Origin: Prevotella sp. | GTDB taxonomy: Bacteria; Bacteroidota; Bacteroidia; Bacteroidales; Bacteroidaceae | Length of the DNA: 5,536 bases | Assembly (NCBI GenBank): GCA_003483565.1 | Contig: DMYZ01000132.1 | Location: 1,299-6,834 of the forward strand | Direction: 5' to 3' | Shown here: piece by piece, positions 1 to 5,536 of the stretch | Layout of the letters: each line of letters starts with the position of its first letter | Numbering within the stretch: the first letter of the stretch is position 1 | Position numbers and translations under genes: made by a program | The notes under the pieces: generated by a model | Told to the model about the DNA's origin: nothing | Database searches by the model: none | Seen by the model: the letters and a program-made list of their open reading frames with translations, nothing else

Positions 1-1125
1 GGAGGATATGCCCCTAAATATACTCAACTCTATAATGAAGATGCCAAACCGGCATTCAGCGTCGGTGAATACTGGAGATCAGACGGAATTAACGGACTAA
101 AGAACTGGGTAGACGGCACAGGGAAAACCAGCGCTGCCTTTGACTTTGAACTGAAATGGCTTATCAACAGTGCCTTCTCTTCAACTTCCAATTTTAAGAA
201 TCTTGCTGACTATACTTCAAAAGCACTTATCGGACAAGACGGATACAGTCAATACGCCGTGACTTTTGTTGACAATCATGATACCGGCAGAGAAAGCAGT
301 GAAGCTCTGCACGCCAACATTGAGGCTGCAAATGCTTATATTCTGACCATGCCGGGCACTCCTTGTATTTTCCTCTCCCACTGGAAAGCTTACAAGAAAG
401 CCATCAAGAAACTGATTCTTGCCCGTAGGATTGCCGGCATTACCAACCAAAGTACTGTATTTTATTCAGAAGGCGAAGATAACGGATATTCCGTCGGCGT
501 AAAAGGGAACAATGGCAGTGCCCTGCTCCTCCTTGGTACAACAACAACTTCTACCGACGGCTATGAACTGGCCTGTGAAGGTGAAAACTATAAACTCTAT
601 ATAACCAAAGGACTTGACCTGACAGCCATCAACGAAGTCGGAGATGAGAAATCCACCATTACTCTTCCGTCTTTCGTTACCGCACAGGAAGGTACTTATG
701 CTTATTTTGAGGAACCCTCTACCTGGAGTAATACCATCAACGTATGGGCATGGTACAGCAATGCAACCAATGACAATCTGTACGGATCCACCGCCAAATG
801 GCCCGGAGTAAGCACAGACGTAACCTATGCCGGAGAGAACAACGGGAAAAAGGTATTCCTCTGGAAATACAGCGGAACGAATAACGCTCCAGACAAGATC
901 ATCTTCAATGACGGAACAAACCAGACCAATGATTTTGACTTTGTCAACGGCAGCTATTATACGATAGACGGTTCACAGGCCGTCGTTACCGGTATCCGGA
1001 AGATAACTGTAACCACCAATAAAAAAAACGATTCGGATAACAAACGATATAATCTTTCCGGACAACGTGTTCCTCCTGACTATAAAGGAATCGTCATTGT
1101 AAAAGGAAAGAAATACATCAATTAA
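1..1125 (+). CDS. GH13 alpha-amylase, 3' part, with CBM26-like starch-binding module and Bacteroidales C-terminal tail
   Basis: This is a secreted or surface endo-acting alpha-amylase that hydrolyses alpha-1,4 bonds in starch. Frame 1 is open from the first base, so the gene starts upstream; 374 residues are visible. The visible part begins just after the expected nucleophile strand (GGYAPKYT normally follows the R-x-D motif). FSVGEYW holds the general acid/base Glu23, and FVDNHDT (89-95) holds the transition-state Asp94 of GH13 region IV. PGTPCIFLSHW (118-128) ends the barrel. Residues of about 150-230 look like the beta-rich domain C. Residues of about 236-324 resemble CBM26, with VWAWY, KWPGV and IIFNDGTNQT. 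The tail from about 345 has YNLSGQRV and KGIVIVKGKK, a pattern frequent at the C-termini of exported Bacteroidales proteins. The nucleophile and any signal peptide lie outside the window, so catalytic competence cannot be fully judged. No frameshift is visible. The family call is firm; the GH13 subfamily and cell location are inferred. Confidence 0.93.
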   Translation, partial: GGYAPKYTQLYNEDAKPAFSVGEYWRSDGINGLKNWVDGTGKTSAAFDFELKWLINSAFSSTSNFKNLADYTSKALIGQDGYSQYAVTFVDNHDTGRESSEALHANIEAANAYILTMPGTPCIFLSHWKAYKKAIKKLILARRIAGITNQSTVFYSEGEDNGYSVGVKGNNGSALLLLGTTTTSTDGYELACEGENYKLYITKGLDLTAINEVGDEKSTITLPSFVTAQEGTYAYFEEPSTWSNTINVWAWYSNATNDNLYGSTAKWPGVSTDVTYAGENNGKKVFLWKYSGTNNAPDKIIFNDGTNQTNDFDFVNGSYYTIDGSQAVVTGIRKITVTTNKKNDSDNKRYNLSGQRVPPDYKGIVIVKGKKYIN

Positions 1126-1131
1126 CAATAA

Positions 1132-1240
1132 TGCACCTCTAAAATAGGAAAGATTTAATGATATTATGAAATAATGTTTATACCATAAAAGTGTGTCTTT
1201 CAAATTTCAAAAATCTTATCTCTTTCCTATAAGAAGTGCA
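1132..1240. repeat. 109-bp element bounded by imperfect inverted repeats
   Basis: The arms are 1132-1153 and 1221-1240. Read inward, both begin TGCAC, continue with TCT and end in a perfect 10-base match, ATAGGAAAGA against TCTTTCCTAT. The middle differs by one substitution and a two-base length difference. The arms are separated by 67 AT-rich bases, which contain the smaller hairpin ATTAT-GAA-ATAAT. As RNA this would be a long stem closing a large loop just 7 bases after the amylase stop codon, possibly a 3'-end stabilising or termination structure. Alternatively the arms are terminal repeats of a small non-coding insertion. No clear target-site duplication is visible at the edges. The repeat is seen directly; its role is unknown. 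Confidence 0.55.
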
Positions 1241-1423
1241 AAACCCCTCGGTATAAAATTGAAGAACAGGTCAAGAAAGAAAAAATGGTTTTTCAAAGTC
1301 TGTTGATATGATTAAGCACTAATTGCGTAACTTTTCACTTGCTTATGGAAACCACATTTACAAGACAAAAGATAAATTATCTCAAAAATATCCGCTAAAC
1401 ATATAAATTCTGATATTAATTCC

Positions 1424-1431
1424 TATCTTTG
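1424..1431 (+). promoter_or_regulatory. candidate Bacteroides-type -7 promoter box for the NRPS-like gene
   Basis: TATCTTTG fits the Bacteroides sigma-ABfr -7 consensus TAnnTTTG exactly. Transcription would start near 1438-1440, leaving a leader of about 105 bases. No good TTTG or TTG element sits about 20 bases upstream, so the -33 half is poor or absent. The box stands in the gap before a gene that otherwise has no promoter in view, which supports the call. Confidence 0.5.
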
Positions 1432-1544
1432 CCGAAATTAACATTTCATGATTGACATTGATAGCAAATAGATGATACAAACTTATATTGAACTATCAAA
1501 TATGACGATACAATTTTGAGACAAATTTATAAAGATATTATTAT

Positions 1545-3014
1545 ATGTTTTTAGATTCTTTCTTTGAAAATTCCGCAAAAACTTTCCCCAATAACATAGC
1601 AATTGAAGAGGGGAAAAAACGATATACCTATATTGATGCAGAACAGTTAGCAAACAAATTGGCTAACTATCTTAGAGGATTGTCAATAGGTCCTGAAGAC
1701 AAGGTTACAATCCTCTTGCCACGTTGCGCAGAAGTGATAATCTCCATGCTAGGCATTCTCAAAGCCGGTGCGGCATATATTCCGCTTGATCCGGAGATTC
1801 CTGCAGACAGAGTCAATTTCATCATGGAGGATGCGGATGCCAAACTGCTTATCACATCCAATGAGATATTGGATAGAATAGGTGAGCAACTGTCATCATT
1901 CCCCATATTCAATATCGATGAACAGAGAACAGAGCTAGACAATTACCCAGACACGAAACCCATTGTAAATGGACGGAGTGAGGATAATCTATGCTATATG
2001 ATATATACATCCGGCACCACTGGCAAGCCTAAAGGGGTGCTGCTGATGCATAAAAACGCCGCGACATACGTTAACGGAGCAAGGAAGATATATCCCATCA
2101 AAGAAACCGACAGAGCCTTACAGGGATTTTCGGTATCTTTCGATGCATCTGTGGAAGAAATCTGGGTGCCGTTATCGGCAGGTGCCACACTTGTGATTGG
2201 TACATTCGACATTATGCGCTCCGGCGACAGGTTTTCTTCTATACTGGAAAGTCTGGGCATCACATTCCTATCATGTGCGCCAACATTGTTGTCAATGGTA
2301 AAAGACGACATTCCTGATCTTAGAATACTGATATTTGGCGGCGAGGTTTGCTCCCGCGATATCGCCAACCGATGGTGTAAAAAAGGTCGTACGGTATACA
2401 ACACTTACGGTCCTACAGAAGCAACGGTCATTGCCACTTATTCTATTCTCGAACCTTGTCAGGAGGTTACCATCGGTAAACCTTTGGACGGATATGATGT
2501 CCTGTTGGTGGATGAGGAAATGAATGTGATTGACGAGACTGACAAGGAAGGTGAGCTTCTCATCGGTGGTGATTCTATCGCCCGTGGCTATTTGAACCGT
2601 GACGACCTCACAGCGAAGAAATTTATCACCACCGAACGCTACTGCGGTAAGATGAAACGATATTATCGTACCGGCGATTTGGCTAAATACAATAAGGATC
2701 ACGAATTTGTGTTTATCGGACGTGCCGACGCTCAAGTGAAAGTACGCGGATTTCGTGTGGAACTCGCCGAGATAGAAGGACTGCTCATGCAGAATGACGC
2801 CATACAGGCAGCAGCGGTAACGCTGGATAAAGAGACTCAGCAGTTAGCAGCTTTCGTTGTATTACGTGCGGGAAAGACGGTAGACCGTGCCGTAGTAGCC
2901 AAGCAGTTAAGGTTGTTGCTGCCTTATTACATGATTCCATCAACGCTCGATGAGATAAGCGAACTGCCAATGACCCCGAGCCAGAAGATAGACCGCAAGA
3001 GATTGCCGGCTCCT
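1545..3014 (+). other. Adenylation domain with a predicted basic-amino-acid pocket
   Basis: Residues 1-490 of the large protein form a complete amino-acid adenylation domain. Aligning by eye to GrsA (positions 235, 236, 239, 278, 299, 301, 322, 330, 331, 517) gives D200, A201, E204, S243, I263, G265, T287, V295, I296 and K481, that is DAESIGTVIK. Asp200 is the usual anchor for the alpha-amino group. Glu204 supplies a second negative charge deep in the pocket, which suits a cationic side chain. From memory, the bacitracin synthetase lysine code is DAESIGSVCK, so eight of ten positions agree. Lysine is the best guess; ornithine, diaminobutyrate or beta-lysine remain possible. The A10 motif is SQKIDR rather than the usual NGKxDR, but the lysine is kept. 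Confidence 0.75.
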
Positions 3015-5423
3015 AAAACCCCTCTGAGCTTCTCGAAAGACAGAAATATCATCCAACCTTCAACACCACTAGAGAAGGCAATGGTGAAAGTTATTGCCAA
3101 GAACATCCATCGTGACGACATTTCAATGGACGACCACTTCTTCAATGACCTGGGAGGGCATTCGCTGCTCGCTGCTATTGTAGTGTCAGAGATGAGAGAA
3201 CAGAAGATGTTTGAGAATATGTCCGTGGTGGATGTATACAAATATCCAGTGCTTTCAGACCTTGCAAAGGAACTGGAAAGCAAACGCCCCTCGGCAGACG
3301 AGAAGAAAGAGGTGAGGGATATCTACAAAGTGCCAACATGGAAATATTATCTCTGCTCTTTATGTCAAGGCATATCACTCATATTCCTAACCTTATTGTT
3401 CGGATTGGAATGGCTGGGACCTTTCTTTGTCTATTCATATTTCTATTCAGCAGACTATGGAATATTAGACTCTATCTATATCAGTCTATTGTCATATTTC
3501 CTGATCCTGCCATGTCTCACGGTATTCTCCATTCTATTCAAATGGATTGTTATCGGACGAATACGCCCCGGCAAATATAAACTCTGGGGTAGTTACTACT
3601 TCCGCTTCTGGATCGTAGGCAAGGTTACATCCATCTGTCCTGTGATATACTTTACAGGAACATCTATCATGAACTGGTTTATGCGGCTTATGGGTGCGAA
3701 AGTAGGAAACAACACTTATATTAACACATCAGCCATTGATGCATTCGACTTGGTGAAGATAGGCGATAATGTAAGTATTTGTACAGATACACACCTGAGA
3801 GGATATACTATTGAAGATGGATGGTTAAAGATTGGTACGATAGAACTGGAAGACAATGCTTTTGTCGGAACCCGGTGCTGTCTGGCACATAATTCCAAAA
3901 TGGGCAAAAACAGCTCGATCGAAGACTTGACACTAATTCCAGAAGGTACGACAATACCTGATAATGAGAATTGGGGTGGCTCACCTCCCCGCAAAATAGG
4001 GGTCAATGAAAAGAAAGAGACTATCAAACTATGGTCTACGAAATTTACGTTGCTCTCATTGGCATGTGTGTTCATTATTCCACTCGTCACAATGGTGGCT
4101 TTCTTCCCTGGTATGTTGGCAGTAGCTCACATCAATTATATTTCCAGTATCTGGCATTTTGCATGGATAACACTACTCATCGGCGTATCATTCGTGGTCC
4201 TTCTGACAGTGATTATCGCAATATTCAAATGGTTGCTTCTGGGCAATATCAAGGAAGGACGCTACAAAGTGAACAGTCTTTTCTACTATAAGAAATGGTT
4301 TTTTGACCAGTTGATGAAATTAAGCTTGCAGGTAATAGGCACACTCTACACAACGCTCTACCTGCAAAAGTGGTTCAAGATGCTGGGTGTAAAGATGGGA
4401 AAACGTGTGGAAATATCCACTGTAGAGTTTATTTCGCCAGACTTACTGGTTACGGGAGATGAATGTTTTCTGGCAGATTCTGTTTCAGTGGGAGCTTCAT
4501 ATGTCCGTAACGGCTATATCGAAATAGCCAAAACATATATCGGAAACCGTACATTCGTAGGCAACAGTGCCGTAATGAGCCCTGGGACCAAGCTTGGAGA
4601 CGATGTGCTTGTGGGAGTACTTTCAAAGATGAAGGAAGAAAATCTGCCGGCAAAAGATGGCACAAACTGGTTCGGATCACCTGCAGTATTCCTGCCACGA
4701 AGGGATGTCAATCATGATTTCTCGGCAGAACGCACTTACAAGCCATCCAGAAAACTGTTCTGCTATCGTTATTTCATCGAGTTTTTCCGTGTTGTCCTGC
4801 CATCAACCTTTTTCATCTTCATGGCGGGTCTCATCACCGATGTAACTTCTTATATGCAGATTGAGAGAGATCTTAGTGAGCTAATATTATGGTTCCCGCT
4901 GCTCTACATCGGTGCATCGATTATCGGTATATTTATTACAGCACTGCTGAAATGGATCATCGTGGGAAAATACATACCACAAAACAAGCCCCTATGGAGC
5001 GGATTTGTATGGCGTAGCGAACTTGTCACCGGTCTGTATGAGAATTTCCTGGTACTATTTTGCCTGAACATCCTTACCGGAACACCATTTATAAAGTATC
5101 CACTTCGGCTACTTGGCTGCAAGATTGGCAAACGAGCTTGTCTGTTTACAACACAGATTACAGAATTTGACCTGATACATGTGGATGACTACGCTGCCCT
5201 TAACGACAACTGTACCATGCAGACCCACCTCTTTGAGGATCGTGTGATGAAAATGTCGTATGTAACGCTAGAAGAAAACTGTTCTGTTGGTGGTATGTCT
5301 GTTGTACTTTATGATTCGAAGATGGAAAAGAATGCCATCCTTGATCCACTGTCGGTACTGATGAAGAACGAGACACTGTCTGCTGACAACAGATACATTG
5401 GTGCTCCTGCAAAAAGAGTATGA
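1545..5423 (+). CDS. Pls-like single-module NRPS: adenylation and carrier domains plus three membrane/beta-helix units (poly-amino-acid synthetase family)
   Basis: The protein probably activates an amino acid with ATP, loads it on its carrier domain and forms amide bonds at the inner membrane. Adenylation motifs run in order: LKAGAAYIPLD (72-82), YTSGTTGKPKG (154-164), FDAS (199-202), NTYGPTE (286-292), GELLIGG (336-342), YRTGDL (374-379), GRADAQVKVRG (392-402), LPYYMIP (459-465), and SQKIDR with catalytic Lys481. The carrier motif FFNDLGGHSL (532-541) places phosphopantetheine on Ser540. Helix pairs lie at about 603-671, 834-900 and 1077-1141, each followed by a hexapeptide beta-helix domain (about 714-818, 945-1050, 1188-1292). 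This matches Streptomyces Pls (about 1,319 residues as I recall, against 1,292 here) and TIGR02353. There is no ordinary condensation or thioesterase domain. An in-frame stop at 1530-1532 makes ATG 1545 the only ATG start consistent with the family's N-terminus. The A-T part is certain and the Pls-like architecture strong; the product is inferred. Confidence 0.9.
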   Translation: MFLDSFFENSAKTFPNNIAIEEGKKRYTYIDAEQLANKLANYLRGLSIGPEDKVTILLPRCAEVIISMLGILKAGAAYIPLDPEIPADRVNFIMEDADAKLLITSNEILDRIGEQLSSFPIFNIDEQRTELDNYPDTKPIVNGRSEDNLCYMIYTSGTTGKPKGVLLMHKNAATYVNGARKIYPIKETDRALQGFSVSFDASVEEIWVPLSAGATLVIGTFDIMRSGDRFSSILESLGITFLSCAPTLLSMVKDDIPDLRILIFGGEVCSRDIANRWCKKGRTVYNTYGPTEATVIATYSILEPCQEVTIGKPLDGYDVLLVDEEMNVIDETDKEGELLIGGDSIARGYLNRDDLTAKKFITTERYCGKMKRYYRTGDLAKYNKDHEFVFIGRADAQVKVRGFRVELAEIEGLLMQNDAIQAAAVTLDKETQQLAAFVVLRAGKTVDRAVVAKQLRLLLPYYMIPSTLDEISELPMTPSQKIDRKRLPAPKTPLSFSKDRNIIQPSTPLEKAMVKVIAKNIHRDDISMDDHFFNDLGGHSLLAAIVVSEMREQKMFENMSVVDVYKYPVLSDLAKELESKRPSADEKKEVRDIYKVPTWKYYLCSLCQGISLIFLTLLFGLEWLGPFFVYSYFYSADYGILDSIYISLLSYFLILPCLTVFSILFKWIVIGRIRPGKYKLWGSYYFRFWIVGKVTSICPVIYFTGTSIMNWFMRLMGAKVGNNTYINTSAIDAFDLVKIGDNVSICTDTHLRGYTIEDGWLKIGTIELEDNAFVGTRCCLAHNSKMGKNSSIEDLTLIPEGTTIPDNENWGGSPPRKIGVNEKKETIKLWSTKFTLLSLACVFIIPLVTMVAFFPGMLAVAHINYISSIWHFAWITLLIGVSFVVLLTVIIAIFKWLLLGNIKEGRYKVNSLFYYKKWFFDQLMKLSLQVIGTLYTTLYLQKWFKMLGVKMGKRVEISTVEFISPDLLVTGDECFLADSVSVGASYVRNGYIEIAKTYIGNRTFVGNSAVMSPGTKLGDDVLVGVLSKMKEENLPAKDGTNWFGSPAVFLPRRDVNHDFSAERTYKPSRKLFCYRYFIEFFRVVLPSTFFIFMAGLITDVTSYMQIERDLSELILWFPLLYIGASIIGIFITALLKWIIVGKYIPQNKPLWSGFVWRSELVTGLYENFLVLFCLNILTGTPFIKYPLRLLGCKIGKRACLFTTQITEFDLIHVDDYAALNDNCTMQTHLFEDRVMKMSYVTLEENCSVGGMSVVLYDSKMEKNAILDPLSVLMKNETLSADNRYIGAPAKRV
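3057..3284 (+). other. Thiolation (peptidyl carrier) domain
   Basis: Residues of about 505-580 form a four-helix carrier domain. The signature DDHFFNDLGGHSLL (529-542) is complete, with Ser540 as the phosphopantetheine site. It sits directly between the adenylation domain and the first membrane segment, so the loaded amino acid would be presented at the cytoplasmic face of the membrane. Activity requires a 4'-phosphopantetheinyl transferase, and none is encoded in this window. Confidence 0.9.
3342..5420 (+). repeat. Threefold repeat in the protein: helix pair plus hexapeptide beta-helix domain
   Basis: Three divergent copies cover about residues 600-818, 828-1050 and 1070-1292. Shared landmarks recur every 230-245 residues. 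A KW-[ILV]-x-[ILV]-G motif ends each second helix: FKWIVIG (665-671), FKWLLLG (894-900) and LKWIIVG (1135-1141). A [MLV]-G-x-K-x-G motif opens each beta-helix: MGAKVG (716-721), LGVKMG (947-952) and LGCKIG (1190-1195). A closing loop follows: GGSP, FGSP and IGAP. The beta-helix folds resemble maltose/galactoside acetyltransferases. In Pls the equivalent C1-C3 domains are thought to catalyse condensation. The copies differ at likely active-site positions: copy 1 has TDTHL (747-751), copy 3 has QTHLFEDRVMK (1226-1236), while copy 2 has no histidine there. The repeat is at the protein level only; the DNA has diverged. Confidence 0.82.
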
Positions 5424-5536
5424 ATGATCTGGAATGCAGGTCACATAATCAAAGCATTCCGTGAAGCATCCAATAGGCTAGTGTCATAACATAGGTTGCA
5501 AGACGATAGATATAGCTGCAACTTCCTGTAAAAAAA
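5424..5536. other. Downstream region with no convincing gene
   Basis: These 113 bases contain only very short open frames. Two small inverted repeats are visible: GGAATGC/GCATTCC (5431-5437 and 5454-5460, 16-base loop) and GTTGCA/TGCAAC (5495-5500 and 5517-5522). Neither is followed by a T-run; the window instead ends in an A-run. A terminator for the NRPS-like gene is therefore possible but not shown, and the gene may continue into an operon beyond the window. Confidence 0.6.
5431..5460. repeat. Small inverted repeat just after the NRPS-like stop codon
   Basis: GGAATGC at 5431-5437 pairs perfectly with GCATTCC at 5454-5460, with a possible extra T-G pair outside. The loop is 16 bases. It starts 8 bases after the TGA, a position suited to a transcript-end hairpin, but no T-run follows. 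A chance repeat is also possible. Confidence 0.35.

Larger units (their letters stand above)
1126..1544. other. AT-rich intergenic region between the amylase and the NRPS-like gene
   Basis: No convincing gene lies in these 419 bases: reading frames on both strands are short and broken by stops. The region holds the 3' end of the amylase transcript with a 109-bp inverted-repeat element (1132-1240), a promoter-like box (1424-1431) and a leader of roughly 105-110 bases before the next start codon. I see no stem followed directly by a T-run, so no classical intrinsic terminator can be named. Bases 1260-1400 contain nothing I recognise. Confidence 0.8.

Noticed and set aside
973..1203. 76-codon open frame on the minus strand overlapping the amylase 3' end
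   Set aside because: It is mostly antisense to a well-supported GH13 coding region and has no recognisable motif.
1231..1308. A 26-codon stretch (...YKIEEQVKKEKMVFQS...) that looks protein-like, considered as a gene remnant
   Set aside because: It is short, lysine-rich as expected from A-rich DNA, has no suitable start and matches no family I know.
1522..1529. CAAATTTA, a reverse-strand match to the TAnnTTTG promoter box
   Set aside because: It lies in AT-rich leader DNA with no gene to drive on the minus strand, so a chance match is likelier.
1667..3378. Several antisense open frames of 61-147 codons opposite the NRPS-like gene
   Set aside because: All are complementary to a clearly conserved adenylation/carrier coding frame, show no family features and overlap one another.
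3669..5420. The beta-helix domains as ordinary sugar or serine O-acetyltransferases fused by chance
   Set aside because: Their threefold arrangement, each behind a helix pair and after an A-T module, matches the known Pls/TIGR02353 architecture better than a random fusion.
1..5423. Amylase and NRPS-like gene as one functional operon
   Set aside because: A 419-bp gap, a promoter-like box and an inverted-repeat element separate them, and their functions are unrelated.
5420..5489. ATG codons overlapping or abutting the NRPS-like stop (frames of 14 and 21 residues), considered as a coupled downstream gene
   Set aside because: Both frames end within 70 bases and show no recognisable protein feature.

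Overview
The window most likely comes from a Bacteroidales genome (Bacteroides, Phocaeicola or Prevotella type, as found in the gut). Three signs point there. The first gene ends in the short tail with a YNLSGQRV...KGIVIVKGKK pattern that is common on exported proteins of this order. Neither gene start shows a strong Shine-Dalgarno sequence. The AT-rich leader of the second gene carries a TATCTTTG box, which matches the Bacteroides -7 consensus TAnnTTTG. The genus is an inference.

Layout: bases 1-1125 are the 3' part of a GH13 alpha-amylase gene whose start lies outside the window. It ends in a CBM26-like starch-binding module and the Bacteroidales C-terminal tail. Bases 1126-1544 are an AT-rich intergenic region with a 109-bp element bounded by an imperfect inverted repeat (1132-1240), a candidate promoter (1424-1431) and two tiny leader ORFs. 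Bases 1545-5423 are one large gene of 1292 codons. Bases 5424-5536 hold no convincing gene, only small inverted repeats.

The large gene is the centre of interest. It encodes a single-module nonribosomal peptide synthetase-like membrane protein: one adenylation domain with all core motifs recognisable, one carrier domain (Ser540), then three copies of a unit made of two membrane helices followed by a left-handed beta-helix (hexapeptide) domain. It has no canonical condensation, epimerisation or thioesterase domain. This is the architecture of Pls, the epsilon-poly-L-lysine synthetase of Streptomyces albulus, and of the 'NRPS terminal domain of unknown function' family (TIGR02353). Reading the substrate pocket by hand gives D-A-E-S-I-G-T-V-I-K, very close to the lysine code I recall for bacitracin synthetase. 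The gene may therefore make a lysine (or other basic amino acid) isopeptide, or a homopolymer, at the membrane of a gut anaerobe. The product is a prediction, not something the sequence shows.

The two genes lie on the same strand but 419 bp apart, with a promoter-like box between them and unrelated functions. I treat them as separate transcription units: starch degradation on one side, amino-acid activation and condensation at the membrane on the other. No phosphopantetheinyl transferase, exporter or hydrolase that could complete the second pathway is present in the window.
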